Position numbers and translations under genes: made by a program
Notes under the pieces: generated by a model
Seen by the model: only the letters and a program-made list of their open reading frames with translations
Told to the model about the DNA's origin: nothing
Databases searched by the model: none
Shown: in pieces, positions 25,601 through 40,695 of the stretch
Layout of the letters: each line of letters starts with the position of its first letter
Numbering within the stretch: the first letter of the stretch is position 1
Source: Aphis gossypii
Lineage: Eukaryota; Arthropoda; Insecta; Hemiptera; Aphididae
Length of the DNA: 64,000 bases
NCBI RefSeq assembly: GCF_020184175.1
Contig: NC_065530.1
Coordinates: 67,371,260-67,435,259, forward strand
Reading direction: 5' to 3'

Positions 25601-26640
25601 AAAAAAAAACAGTAAAATAGTCATATTCTATTCATTCTTGGTAAACTATAAGACACATTAATATATAACTTTATGCTTCTATTTCATGTTAGGTTGACAA
25701 CAGTTTGAATGAAATATCCCAATTTCGATAATTACGTAGGTACAACATCACGATAAATTCGCAAATCTCTACTATGTTTAAATTGAGTAAAAGGTGTGTC
25801 GACGATACAATAACTGAAATGTAAAATATTATAAAGTCATTGGATTGTAAACTTTAGACAAAACATAAAAATTCAAAACAACGCATAGTGTCACGACTCA
25901 TGACTCGCACGTCACCACGTCAGTGCTGCCTATATTATGTAATTTACTCGATCAACTAGCGTGTTTGCATTTTTAATGTATACGCAGTATAATATTATCT
26001 ATTATATTTATATGTGTGTGTGTGTGTATTTATGTATATACCTATCTACACTTAAAATAAACGCTTTCTTTAAACATCAATTTAAGATTAATCTCCCGTT
26101 AGTAGTTCTAAGCACGAACATGCCGTATTATATAATATTTGTATAATATACCTAATAGTAATGTTTCATACTATAATACGAATATTATTATTATTTTTTT
26201 TTTTACGATAAATAACGCATTTTAAAGGAAGACAGGTTTTTTTTATAGATATTGGAAAAAAAAATGTTAAATATAATATTGTAATTGTCAACTGGTACAA
26301 TTTGACGTTTTATGCTTATGAATATATTTCTATAAATAATGTATTTGAATTCATGATATATTGCGTTTTGCTGTTGTACACGAACGACAAAAAGAATATC
26401 CTAATATGAAAATCGAAATGAGTATTACACTCCTACGCCGATGTACCAGCCTAATGGCATCTACCTATTATTATTATTATTATTATTGGTATTGTTATTT
26501 ATATCGAATGAATGACGAATGACAATTATTATTATACGAAGAACGAGTAAGATACATTTTTATTAGAATATATATACCTACAGCAGTGTGCCGATTGAAT
26601 GCTTAATGTATACATATCTATAAAACGAAACAGTGCAAAA

Positions 26641-26660
26641 GTTTGAGTTCACCCTCAAAC
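26641..26660. other. Perfect 7-bp hairpin downstream of a TATAAA-like word
   Basis: gtttgag and ctcaaac enclose the loop ttcacc. A ctataaaac word lies about 20 bp upstream (near 26620), at the start of a 94-codon motif-free open frame. This may be coincidence. Confidence 0.3.
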
Positions 26661-29588
26661 AAGATATATATCATCATTGTAAATTTAGACACAACCGCAA
26701 TGATTGGTGTCATTCGTTTGAAAAGCAATCGCCTACACAATTACTATGAAACTCGTATATACAACAATATAAAACGAACTAATTTATCAACACTGTCTGT
26801 GTGTTGTAGTTTACCTTTTGAAATATACGTTTTAATAATATTTTATTGTTTTTTTTTTTTTTCGAAAATCGCTTGTACTCCACACTTAATATTACTCGTT
26901 ATTTTATTATTTCTCGGAATATTATAATAATAGTGCGCCAGTTATTCTAGTTTAAGGGTAGGTATTCGTTTTGTACGAACAACTATTACTACTCATTAAA
27001 TCTAACCCGAAAACTGTCTCTGACGACCTACCGTGGTAATATTCCAAAATTGCTGGTCGATAAAATAGTTTTCCATGTTTCTTGTTTCTATATTTTACAT
27101 TTGTTACGAATCTCATTAAAACGCAGTGGTATTAATCGAATTTTAATGACACATAACGATTTATGGAGTATCTAATTCTAATTTTTTTTGCACGAATATA
27201 TATTTTACAATAAACATTGAAGTTTTAGTCATACTTTGTAGTTTGTATTTTTTTTTTTTTTTGCTTTTTATAAAATACATACTACATTTTAGTAATTCCG
27301 CATATTGATTTAACCTTTTCCGAAGGTGTCGTTAAAATAAATAAAAACAAACGTGTATAGGTATAAACTTATGCTAAAGTAAAAAGAATTTACGCTGTTA
27401 TAATTATATAATAATGTCGTGATATAAAATTAATTGCGTATTGCAGATTACGTTCATACGTTTTAATTAGACAATTAAAATCCAGCCGTTGTAAAATTGT
27501 TATAAATATTATGAATACGCATAGTGCAAACTCGTGTTACAAATTGTTACTGTAGGAATGCCCGTAGCCATATTATAATAATTTTATTATTTTCTGAGGA
27601 ATGAAAATTCCAACTTTGCTCGAGACATATTTTAAACAATTCAGTATGTCTTATTATTTTTACCATCGCCTACGTCGCCGTCACGAGTCGTGCAGACTGG
27701 CAATATTCGTTGAATCTAATGAAATATTTTAGAATAATATTTTGCAGAAAATTGATATTTAAAATAATATTGTGTTGTTATTAATGATTTCTGTTGAATT
27801 CTCACTACTATTCATGTAATGTTGTTAATAAAAACATTAAAAATATTGACATAATAATTTTTATTTGAAAAAATGATAGTTAAATAAATGACATTTAGCT
27901 TAAATATTATCTATTTATTAACCTTTATTTATAAAAATTAAATTAAATCATTATTATGAGATATTTATCATCGAACCTGGCTAATTTTAGATATAGTAAA
28001 CCGTATTGTATATTAAACTTTAAAATCTTATTCGAAAACCATCCACGTTTCGAGTATAAATAATTATTGTACATCGGAATAATGTAAAATAATATACTTA
28101 CAATGTGTATATGAGTTCAATACAATAATCGACTTTTTACTTTTCAATTGGTACTCGCGTCGAAATATAGGTATAGAATCAGTTCATTGAATAAGTCCGT
28201 ATTTTTTATTTATTCATGATCATATTTTTAAGTGGCATAATATTTTAATTGGGGGAGTTCAATATAAATATGACAACTACTAAAATTTACTTAAATATTA
28301 TATGAATATAAGTACGAAATATGATTACGTTCTGACAAACGATTTTTGTATATAACTCAAAATACAACAGTCGTTATTTAACAAATACACACATACCTTA
28401 CATTGTATTATATACATAAATATATAGCCAGTACTAACAAGCTACAGCGCGTTAGTTCAGTTCACGAAATATCAAAAGTTTATTGGAAACGTTTCTTGTA
28501 TTTTACTTTTACTGTTCACTGTGAGCAATTTGCGATATATACCATTTCAAACTCTGAAAATAACATAGCATATTTATTATAATACATAAATGTGTGTGAG
28601 TCAGTGAGCACGTGTGTATAAAATATATCGACTTTGTGTATGAGTATTGCGTATCGTGTGTATCTGTGTGTTATTATTTATTATACTAGCATTTTATATA
28701 CTTTTTTTTTATGTTTATTCGATGGTATTTCAGTTGGCATTTCCTGAAAAATGTCATTTTTGATAGCCATAACTTTTTACATATTGTTACTTTTGATAAA
28801 TAATATTAATCGAAAAAATCAATTTACTTGAATGTATTTTTATTTTATATGATAAGTATAATAATTTATCGTTAGTCGTTGGATTTGAAACATCAAGTTC
28901 AAATCTGTATTTCCTACTTTTAAAAGTTGTACAGTATAGAGAAGTTCCTATTTATTAAATTATTTTTCAAATTTATTCTTTGTTTTAAATTTATATTTTA
29001 GTAGAACTATGATAACTGAACAGTTAAATAATATAACAATGATTATACTCATTTTATATACATAAATTGAATTTGTAAAAAACGATAAAATCATACAAAA
29101 CAAATATTAAACATAATATTTTAGTTTATTATTAGTGTATACATGAGTTAGTCATAATTATAGTAAAGAAGTTAGTAAAATTATCTATAAATACTCATTG
29201 TGTTTTATACGATGATAATTAAAACATAATTAAAACATTCGATGAAAAGATTAATTATAGAATAAAATAAGAAAATTGATTATTGAGAAATTATTATTTT
29301 ACGCTTGAATACTAATCATATTTCGTCAAATTAAATTCTTTTAAATGAAATGCTAATAAAGAAAAAATACAAAAAATTGATCTTGGCTAAATATTCCTGT
29401 TTTTTCTTCATTTATTGGGTTTTCCGATTATTTTAAGAATTACTGGGAATTTTAAATTTTGATCTTTTAAAAATATAAGTTATATCCAATTTTCTATTCG
29501 AAAGCACCTTTAGAGTTAAAGGTCAAAGCATTTTTTCTACTATAAAATGTATGTACGCATATAAATAAAAACACACATTATTATAAAG

Positions 29589-29613
29589 ATTTATGACTTC
29601 GCTCAGAATCTAA
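29589..29613 (-). repeat. Dispersed 25-bp motif, copy 2
   Basis: On the minus strand this reads ttagattctgagcgaag then tcataaat, which matches the copies at 22204 and 38121. Confidence 0.6.
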
Positions 29614-32600
29614 AATATTCAAACTATTTATAAATATAATTTTGCACGTTTTTTACAACCATGTATAGTGTATACATAAATATATATACATATAGGTAAA
29701 TTCAGTGAGTTTTGTAGTTTAAATATAATAAGCATTTTAATTTTTAGATAAGAATCTAACATTTTAAACTAACAACTAATTTAATTGGACATTATATACC
29801 TAATTAACACTTAAACATAAGTATTTGTTTCAATCTTTTAAGTTAATCCAATTTACCTATATTACTTTGTATTATCCATAATATGATATTATTATGTATT
29901 ATTATGTTATATATGTATATAGTGTATATTGTATAATGCATACTGTATGTACATTTTAATGTACTCTATCAACTTAAAAGCAATTTAATAATTATTACAT
30001 TTTAACTTAAAATTGCCAGACGAGTATGATGCGTACGATATAATGAGGATGTACACTGAATACAATAAAATTAATTAACTGCCTTATTTTCAACAAACTA
30101 TATATCCAGTGGTATAATTTACAATAATACAAACTAACATTTTAAACGTATTGCATATTTTACATTTGTATTCATAACTATGCGAATTACGTCACTGCAT
30201 TATGCATAATACGTAGTGTTTTAACTTGTATAGATAGACTAAAATTTGTGATCATAATAAATAGCAATGAGATGCTAGAACATTTAGGGGTTGTAATAAA
30301 AAAACATAACTGTAAAACTATCATCAAACTAAAATTCAAAAAGACGCTATAAATATTAAAAAAAATCTAGTTTTATATGCCAGTAAAACGTAGTTTATTG
30401 GTTTTAAAAAACAATGGCAAACATTTTATATTTTTGTTAGAACATATACAATATACCTTTGAACATGAAAAACTAATTTATTCTATTCATATTTTTAAGG
30501 TTTATATTATATAATATTTTGTAAAAACTGACTAAATACTAAATTATCGCTATGTACTTTAAAATATAGATGGTTCGATTGATGAAAGGTTTGAGTGGTA
30601 ATAGGTATTCTTTTTTTTTTTTTTTGTTATGCATATTTTATATATTTTGTACACTAAAGCTATAGCAACATAGAAATTAAAAATAAACATAGTTATACTT
30701 AAAAATACTTTGAAAATAGATAGATTCCACTCTAAGGTAAAGAGAGGAGGGTAGATCCATCACTCGTCCATTCACTAAAATACACCACTATTCACCACCA
30801 TGTCTATTGTATATTTGTACACCTAGGGTCACCAAAAAAAAAAAAAAAATAGTAAATGTTATATTTACCATATTTATATATTTTCGTATACAACACTGTA
30901 CTAAAAGAAATATATATATATATATATAGCATGCGTAGTATAACAAAATGTTCCCAATACCTTTTTTGATTTCACTTTTTACTAGATTTTACTTTACTAA
31001 AGAATTTCTATAATAATAGTCTATCTGTAATTTAATTTTTAAATGATATCGGTCAGGTTTACGATATTTTAAGTTATCTATTTCATTACATCAGTGTAAA
31101 ATAATGAATAGCAGTTTGAAGAACATATATAGATTTATTTATGTAGCAGTTGAATTGATGAAAACGATGTGATAACAAAAACTGTAGGTATGATACTGAA
31201 AATAATAAATATATTAAACAATTTTATAGTGATACAAAATTTTTATTATTATACATTTACAATTTCTTATTATTTCTTTAATTCTCGATGTATTAAATTG
31301 TTTTGTTATTGAACAAATAAAATATTCACATGTGATTTACTTTTTATACTTAAAAAAATAAAAAAATAAAATGTTCACCTCAAAAACATTTGTATTTGTA
31401 TATTGATATAAACTACAAAATCGTAAAAGCAGTATTGGTTGTTTTCATATTTTAGACTTGTTTAAATATTTTAGTAAAACAAAATTTGTATACATATCAT
31501 ACGAAAGTGGACACATATATTTGGGTGTAGAATTAGCACTGAATTCGAATTGGGGAATCAGAATTAGTTTTGGTCGTATATTTTATGTTTTATTTGGATC
31601 AGTGTCCTCATAAAATCATAAATAAATATGTTTTCTTCGTGATGAAAAACAAAATGATAGAGAATGTATAATAAACATTCAGGGATGAATAGAATTACGC
31701 CACGTCATGCATTGTTGTGGTTGAAGCTATAAAAATGTACAGTACCTCGGCAAATTATTATTTTTTTATTGTTATTATTCATTATTATCATCGTTATCAT
31801 ATAAATTAAAACGCATGCATAATAATGTTATGTGATTGTGGGCATGGCAATTTATTCGCAATAACAAAGGTATACAATCAAAGGTCCGCTTTCACTTTCA
31901 AACCTAATTTTATTGACTTATGTTAACGACGAACGATCTCCTCCCACTGTATTATCTAAATATATTCAAATATTTAAGTTGTTATCATAATGAAAATGAA
32001 AATTTTTGGTTTTTAATTATAATAGTTGATAAATTGAATGTCCGGAATTGTTAATTTAACATAGGTACTATATAAGCACATAGCTATAGGCTAACTTGGT
32101 TAATTTAATCCCAAAACTTCTACATTATTATTTAAGAGTAGGTATGCTTGATAATCTTAAAATTTAGAAAAATATGTCTATTTTATAATATTTTATAAAG
32201 AAGTATAATATAATTAATTTAATTAGTTCATATTTTATAAATTAATAGTTTTTAAGTAGGTATAGCCAACATGATATGAGAAGTGTACATTATTAATTTT
32301 TAAATTATGAAAACATCTGCGTTAGTAATCGTTTACCTCGGAAAAAATATGCGAACTTAGTTACACTTAAATTAAGAGAATAACGTATTCAATTTTTTAA
32401 AGTAAAATATTAATAAATATCGATTTTATTAAACTTTAAACGCAATTCATTATAAATTTAAGGAATATTCATCCCATATAATTTATTTAGTAATAAACTA
32501 TGTGTTTTAAAGTTTTGAACTTTCATTATTATTAGGTAGGTACTCTGTTATATATATATATACCTATAATGGTCCCGTATTAGTGAAAATCAATCTATTA

Positions 32601-33414
32601 AAACGTGTAAGAAATTGATGAAGAAGGATTAGTGATATTAAATAATGTAGTTTATGGTGAGATTGATGGATTAAATATTTACTGTCTATATGAATCAACT
32701 ATATAATATGAACACTATAGCCGTTTAACTTTTTGTGACTATAAAATGTATTTAAAAAAATGTAACATCGCACCATATCGGTTTCCTATAAACTAAAAAT
32801 ACATTTTAAAAAATGGGTCAACGATTTTATATTTCATATTGTTAATATTTTTAAACGGAAATAATAAATACATAATATCAATATAAAACGGAAATTTGAT
32901 TTTTTATTTGTTGCTTTTTCAGCTGAACTAAAAGACCTACTACATTGGCCATTCATATTCAGTACATGGATATAAATTATAATCATAAAATATGATATAT
33001 ATTTGTATACGTCGTTTGCATTTAAATAGGACATTTAAAATACCCATATAAATTGAAAAATCGTAATATAAATAACAAGTTTATCATAAATATAAATTGA
33101 TCAACTTTAACAATAGAAAACTTATTGTGCATTTTTCAAATTATTATGAAATAATAATGAAGAAAAGCATAATATAGATAACGAATCGACGTCTCCAGTT
33201 TATTTATAAGTTTTTCATCTCTAATAGGTGTTTATGATTAAATGAAATACCTACCATAAAAATCATAAAATATTGGTGCACCATACATCGAATACATACG
33301 TGGTTTGTATATGATTTAGTGTAAAAACTAAAAACGTAACGTTGTTCAAGGTTGTTTTTCAAAATACAGGAAACATGGAGCAAATTGAATCAATCGGGGC
33401 AATATATCGACATA

Positions 33415-33542
<128 letters not shown>

Positions 33543-33597
33543 TGTCGCTTTTGAACTGTTAACGGAAATGAAACAATACACGTCATACTTCATATAA

Positions 33598-36500
33598 TAA
33601 ATAAGTCTCTAAATTAATTTAATAAATTACAGTAGAAAATGTTACTGTAATTTTGTGTCATAATTTTTAATCAATAAAATTTATTAAGGATATCATATAA
33701 AACAGACTGCTAAGTAAAATATGAAAGTACACGTACCTAGTCAAATAATATATTATTTGCTTATTTTTTTTTTATGAAAATTGAAATGTCATTTTCTGGC
33801 TAAAATGATTATTACATTTGCATAGGAAATTCGAATATTCCTATAGCTGCTATATTTAATATTTGAATATAATTTAAATTCAACTTGATGATAACGCTTT
33901 ATGTAATCTAGCTTAAGACAAACTTTGTTTTCAAATTTATGTATAATAAAACTATAACGCAGATAACATTTCTTATTAGATACCTACATTATATATTTTA
34001 GCCGGATATGACAACTGCATTTGGTTTGTATAGTCGCCACTGAAAAAATAAAATGTATAAACTATAATATAATATTGTATATTGTCCGTTTGGATAGGAG
34101 GAATAAAATAGTCTGTTTTAACCACGGTCATTGCATTATATTAGTATGTATTCAGCGAAAACAAAAGAAAAAACCGAAACAATAACATTTGTGTCAACAC
34201 AAAATTTACGCACATTTCGGTGTAATGGAAACCATATATACACACGAATTGTGTCTTATCGTACTTCCGATCCATCTTAAACGGGAACTTGCTTATATAA
34301 ACGCGTATGCGCACCATATATTGTTTATGAGCGAACTTAATAATGGATTTAATAAAATGTCACGCTCTAATATAATACCATTTTTAAACATAATAATATA
34401 CAATTTTTATAATATTGCAGTGCGCATTTTACCGCAGTACGCGATGGTTTCCATTCGCTATCAATCTTGGTTTACCAATGAAATCAAAGGTGGATTCGGA
34501 ATAACTAATGGGGATAAAAGAAAGTCATGATAAGGAATCGTCGATACATTCAAAATAATATATGGGTACATACTTCTTTAAACTTTCAAAGAGTATTTGA
34601 TGGTATGAACTATGAAACGAAATATTTTTGGTCTAACTAAATTTCAATAAGTCTTATTCTGCTTTAATAACTTAAAAAAAAAATTAAATCTAGGTCAGGC
34701 CACACGCGGTAATTTACTGAACAATGCACGTACGGTTCAAATGAAATATACATGTAAAATGTTTTCAGTAAACTTTTATGTATATAGTGATGGGTCCACG
34801 TATATATTATAAAGCTCAAGTAATAATACAATATACTGTCGTTGAATTATATATCATTATATAACATTTGAGATCTCAATTTATTATGTTATTCAAATAT
34901 TTAACTTGACTTTGTACATTTTTGAGAATAATAAATGTATACGTCTTACAAAATAATATACCGAATCGCTACTAAATATAATTTATTAATATAAGTACAA
35001 AATTACGAGATCGAACAAAATTACCACCTGTATAAAACAATAATCAATACTCTATTGCAGTCTAAACTCTAAAAATCACCTAAATTTTCTTTAGTTTTTT
35101 CTTTAAGTACAAATAAATAAATCCGTATCATAGGAAGACGTAGATACCGAATAAACTAAAAAATTAATACGTTCTTAATACGATTCACGAAAAATATTAT
35201 TAATATCACTAAAAATCTACCGTGTTCGTATACATATGAAATATTCATATATCCTCTAGGTCATTGGATAATCCTATAAGTGCCTAAACTAATTTGAAAT
35301 TGTAACAAAGGTAGGTTTATTAATTACCTATTAGGTCAGTAGGTTAATACATTTTTTATAAGCAATATATTCTCAGAAAACATATAACCAGGGTTTTATT
35401 CATTTGGGATTTATAGCAATTGTATATAGGTATGTATCAGATGTAAAGTTGAACATGGTAGAATAGAAGTGTCTGTAGAAAATAAGATTATATTTTAATA
35501 TATGTATCTACAAAGAATCAGTGACACACAACCAATGGTGGATGGTTTTAGAGTTAAAAGCTAATAAATTTTAACTTTTAATCAAACCTAAGGGCATACA
35601 ACTCCTTAAAAATAATTCAAGAAATACACAGTATTAAAAATTCTTAGAAAAAACAGAGAACGTGGATTTACCTTTAATTAGGTAATAGTCAAGTAACTCT
35701 AATATTTAAACTAACGAAACTAAAATTTCCATGTTATGATGTTATACCTACGTTTGTATAAGATGAGTGATTGAAACATTCTTTTAATGATGATACATTG
35801 GTAAAACATAGGATAAATTTAAAATTAAAAGTATTATTTTTAATTTATTATTATTTAAAAGCGGTTAGTAATGTATGTTACAAATTTACATTCTAAACAC
35901 CAGTCAACATCATCAATCACAACTTATTATAAGGGACATACCTATACTAACACATAGGTATATTCAGTACTCCAGGGTAAAGTAATTATACAATATCTTA
36001 ATATATCAACAATATTCTGAACAATATTCTGATTGTATATTATTTTTGAATATTTTAAAATAGCCACGAATAACTGTATAGTTTTCCATTTCAAATAACA
36101 TTATTATATAATATATTATTACTATTTACTATTTTTATACATACTATATTATAATTCTTAGAAAATAAATCTAACAGTCGCGCTGCTGCAGAGAATACAA
36201 AATTTTATTTTGCATATTTTTTATAATTAATTAATAGACTATTAAGAAAAGTTGCATAAGAAAATTTAACTAGGTAATAAAAATTTAGTCCGTATTTTAT
36301 TAACAAAATGTTTACTACATTTCTGTAATATTTTTTAAGAAAGATAAATATTCATTATTAATAATACCGAGAATGATTTTTTGTATTCACTCTTTAACAT
36401 TTTTTTTTTAAGTGAAACTCACAAGTCTCTACCAATTTCTGTTCCTGGATAATACCTATACAACTAAGACATAATGTATATAAATAATAATATTATGTAT

Positions 36501-38760
36501 AAAAGTATAGTATATATTATAATAATAAATATTTCTATTTGAAAAATAATTTTGATTGGTAATTAAAAACAATGTTTTTAGGAAAAAATATTTTTATTAT
36601 TTTTAAGCAATTTACTAAAAACGTTTTTACTAACGGCACAATAAATAGGTATAATTTATTAAATATGTTTTAGACATTATTTGAGTATTAAAGTACTAAA
36701 AGTAGAAAATATACACTTATAAGTATTATATAATAGTATGATTTTGTTTAAAATACCCTTTTTGTACTATATTATAACATTATTATCTAAATAATTTGAT
36801 CATCATTACTATGATCATTAATAATGATTAATCTAACCATCATTATTTTCTAAAAGTAGTAAAAGCTCAGTAAACTAATACTGTACAATATGAGTATGAC
36901 GTATAATATGAATTTACAACCCCCATAATAACATCCTTATTAAGTCATAAATTATTTACGATATAATAAATTATGTATCAGTGCCTTCTATATATGATAA
37001 ATAAATATTAATTTGCCATGCATTTAATCTATAAATTATCTATACGCTATTTGGTATCAAAATATTAAAATAAACTATTGTTAGACGTTATTCATTTTAT
37101 CTCAGCGTAAGAAATGAAAATATTTTTTAATTTGTTTATTTTATATGATAATTATCAAATCGATAACAATTTAAATTTGTAGGTACCAGATAGTAATCAT
37201 AAAATGTAACTTCAGACTTACAAGTTACAACTTTACATTTATATTTTTCCAGTTTTTAAAACCAAGATAATATAATATCTATATTCTATGTTAGTTATTA
37301 ACCGTAAAACATTATATATTTTTAATCATATTCTCTTTTGAAAATTATATATATATATTTATTATGTTTACACTACATCTTTAATATATATGAGATAGGA
37401 CACTATATTTTAGTAATATAAAAATCATTATTATTTATTACAGATAATAAATATAGTATTATTTTAGTATTTAACTTTCTTTATTCTTATATTATTCTTT
37501 GTATGGCCCAGGGATATAATTAAATGAACATAATTAAGTATTAAACATTAAAACAGATATTGAATATTATAAAAAAATGTCGCGTCATTGGCTAAAATTT
37601 AGTTAAAATGCATTATTGTGGAAACTTTGAATTTTAATTTAAAGATACAAATATTACATAGGTTTTCTTTATAACTTTATTGTTTTTGTTAAGTAGGAAT
37701 GAAAACCATCATTAACAATGGATTAATATTTTTTAAATAAAAAACTTTAAACACATATTTAAAAAAAATGTAACCAAGGAAACTTGAACTTATTTTAATC
37801 ATTAATCACCATTAAAACTTTTTCTAAATTATACAATATGTATTGTGTTGTAGTTCATGAATTCAAGGAGCTTAAAATAACTATTATGCTCATCCCTTTT
37901 TATTAATATTCTTCATTTAACGTTAAATATTAAAATTTATTTTATCAAACAATATTATAAATTTATTTATAACACACAGAACCAATTATATGATTCATTA
38001 GCTATAAATATATAGAAAAATAATATATATATATATTATAAATATGTATGTATAGAATAGCTTTTAATTATTTTCTTATGAAGTATAAGTAGAAGAAAAT
38101 AATATTTATCCTCTTATACTTTAGATTCTGAGCGAAACGATGAATGCATTTTTTTCAACTGTTTTATAAAAGTAAAGCAGGATTTAAGTGATGATAAAAA
38201 AATTATAATATTAAAAAAAAAACAACTCTGTATTTATTTGCTTATTTAAATACAATATTTAGAATTTTTGGTTATCAATTTTACTCTTTATTAAAAAAAA
38301 ATATTGTTTTTCAAACCATACAGCGTAAAATATTGAATATAAAGTTATTTTTAAGATATTTTATGTAAATTCCTTAAGAATAAATTTTTAAAAATTAATA
38401 ACGTTGTTGACAGTTTTATTTTTGTTCATGACAATATATATACTTTTTATTTCATATTCCAAAGTAAAATATTTTGTTGATAGTGTCATTGTATATCAAT
38501 CGTATTCATATATTGAACTATTTACAAATTTATAACATTAGTGCTACTACCTTGCAAATGTTAGTTTTAATAGACTCTCTGTTCATTTAAAATTTAAATA
38601 CTTATAAAAAATCAACTAAGTACTTAGTCAGATCTAAATTTTTCTTTGGGGAATATTTATATATTTATAATTTATGTATGAATTTAAAAGTTTTTAAAAC
38701 TTGAAAGAAATAACAACATTCGAAAACAGTGTTACTTAAATATAATTTTTCTTAAAAAAC
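33598..38760. other. AT-rich desert without confirmed gene
   Basis: An open frame at 34189-34530 includes a good acceptor (ttttataatattgcag near 34421) followed by 36 codons to TGA, and is the only exon-like spot. Its peptide shows no motif. The remainder is AT-rich low-complexity DNA with one dispersed-motif copy at 38121. Confidence 0.5.
38121..38145 (+). repeat. Dispersed 25-bp motif, copy 3
   Basis: This reads ttagattctgagcgaaac then gatgaat. It is the third member of the family also seen at 22204 and 29589. Confidence 0.6.
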
Positions 38761-38766
38761 GTCGTC

Positions 38767-39060
38767 TTATAATGATTTTAAATCGTTTAAGAAAACATTT
38801 TCAAAAGCATAAATTATTCGAAAAAATGTTTGTGTAATGATAAAAAAATTTGGCTTTTGCACGTATAATATTAATATCATATATATATAGTTGCCAAAAA
38901 AAAAAAAAACACCGTGGATAAATCTATAATATACCACCGAAGAGGAGACCATCACTGTGTGAATACACAGTAAACACCACAAGACTTTATATATATTATC
39001 ATGTGATATCATAAGCCATAAGGTTTTGCTAGAACGACCTTTCCCTCGATCCTCGTCCAT
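38767..39060 (-). CDS. Weak candidate 5' exon, ATG at 39060 on the minus strand
   Basis: A minus-strand ATG (gcgagaATGG context) opens MDEDRGKGRSSKTLW, a charged, protein-like start, in a CpG-enriched patch. The frame continues for about 98 codons but turns into an AT-rich hydrophobic tail, including a Phe run from an A/T homopolymer, so only the first 15 to 40 codons could be real. No strong donor follows. A TCAGT initiator-like word lies upstream on the same strand near 39197. I do not recognise a protein family. Confidence 0.15.
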   Translation of the reverse strand: MDEDRGKGRSSKTLWLMISHDNIYKVLWCLLCIHTVMVSSSVVYYRFIHGVFFFFGNYIYMILILYVQKPNFFIITQTFFRIIYAFENVFLNDLKSL

Positions 39061-39506
39061 TCTCGCCGTCAACCCAACAAGCGCACAACGATGACTATAC
39101 GCTATAGCTAGGTACATATTATCATATACATATATTGTTACCCCGTCGTCGTTTGTGCACACACAATCTGCCCGAACAATAATCAGACTATACTGAATAT
39201 AATATTATACATATATAATATATATATATACATATACATTTATATAGCTGGTATTATATACGCGTAATACACGTAAGTTTTTGTTATTTTTACCTCGTCG
39301 TGTGTGTGTTATACGACTTTGCCCCGATGACTCGCCCCGTTTTTTTTATAGGCGCACGTAATAAAATGTGTTATATACATCTTACACACATCCACACGCA
39401 CACACGCTCGGAATGAACCTATATATTTATAATGCCTATACGTATGATCGACCTACATACACACTCGGGTCCGTATTTCCGTCGTGTATTTATTATATAT
39501 ATACCC

Positions 39507-39545
<39 letters not shown>

Positions 39546-40050
39546 CCCTGGCTGTGTAAGACGTCGAGCGTAATAAACCCTTGAGAGCTGAGACTTGCAC
39601 CCACACACAGACACAAAGCTGATAAGATGAAAACGTGCATGATACACGTGTAGGTATGTGTGTGCGTATATGTAATGTAATCGCATTCTTTATGGCGACG
39701 GGAAACGGCGAAGAAAAAAAATCGTACAACTTCGCCGTGGTATATCGTATACATTATAAATATACGTACGTGGGGGACACACATTACTATTATATTCCTA
39801 CAGGAAATGATTCGTTATAATACGCACATCCCCCCGCGATGAGAACTACGACTTCACGCTTCCACGATTGTGTGTCATCTCATTTTATATATTATACATC
39901 GTTACACATTATATTATTTCATTTGTTGACTTTTTATTTTTTTAACCACCACACGGTTAGTCATCGTTAGACGGTAATTATTCAAGGTCGGCCCAACCTC
40001 AAGATTAGACGACAGAATACAATAAACGTTTCGTCATCAGTCGCTACTGT
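39000..40050. promoter_or_regulatory. CpG-enriched patch with (TA)16 microsatellite
   Basis: About 1 kb is clearly richer in CpG and GC than its flanks. It contains a (TA)16 tract at about 39509-39541 and CA/GT-rich words near 39390 and 39600-39665. Open frames across the TA tract on both strands (39368-39820) are repeat artefacts. It could be a promoter or enhancer; no exon is fixed. Confidence 0.25.
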
Positions 40051-40102
40051 ATACAGGCTTTAGTAGGTAGGATATTACAATTATACAGCTATAATACGTG
40101 AA

Positions 40103-40590
40103 TATACAGAGCGGTTCACCAAGCACTACATTTTTTCTTCATCAATAATGCAGCTATATTCAAAATCTGATTTTCGGATTATTTAAATTATAGATATATT
40201 AATTGAAGACCGTACTATCAAAATTTTGAGATATTTTGCACTACTTAGGGAGTGTCCTGTGGAAATTCAAATTTCGGCTATTCAAATAACAACCTCCCCC
40301 ATTTTTACTGTGAGTTATTTAGTGGATACATTTTTTTTTGAAAATATCGATGTATTGAAATAAAGATTTGAACGAGTAATTTTTGTGTTTGACAAAAACC
40401 TGGTGAGAAAATTTGTTTCATTAGAACATTATTAACAATAAACTAATAAATTTTATTAAAACTATAATTCAAGAACTTTTAAAAATCTCGTATACCTACC
40501 TACGTAGAAAAAATTGGTTTACGATTCCACTCATCGCTAACACAAGACGGTTGTCTAAATTAGAACGGAAACGCCGAAAACGCCCTGTAT
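40103..40590. mobile_element. MITE-like element, about 488 bp, with short terminal inverted repeats
   Basis: The left end reads tatacagagcggttcacc. The right end, read on the opposite strand, is tatacagggcgttttcgg, so the first 14 bases match at 12 positions. The interior is non-coding and AT-rich, with a block caacctcccccatttttac. The ends resemble the tacaggg-type termini of many arthropod non-autonomous DNA transposons. The flanks are tata-rich, so a TA or TATA target duplication cannot be proven. A similar terminus (gtatacaggatgtaacag) occurs near 47983. Confidence 0.45.
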
Positions 40591-40695
40591 ATATATGTAA
40601 TATATAAGATGGCTATTATTATTATATAAATAAAAACGTTTTTCGTCATCTAAAAATAATGATTTCAATGTGCATTGTTTTTTTTTTTTAATTTA

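Larger units (their letters stand above)
21701..33341. other. AT-rich desert without confirmed gene
   Basis: More than 11 kb with no convincing exon. It holds (ATT)n tracts at about 22551-22585 and 26466-26487, AT palindromes at 22380-22440, two copies of a 25-bp dispersed motif (22204 and 29589), poly(A) runs near 25594 and 30834, and a 7-bp hairpin at 26641-26660. Open frames at 23387-23635 and 26643-26927 have no motif; the latter, counted from ATG 26700, would be 75 residues with a very hydrophobic C-terminal half. A GC-richer patch at 21805-21905 is unassigned. Confidence 0.5.

Noticed and set aside
39368..39820. ORFs with Ile-Tyr repeats around (TA)16
   Set aside because: They are translations of a TA microsatellite and adjacent CA-rich words.
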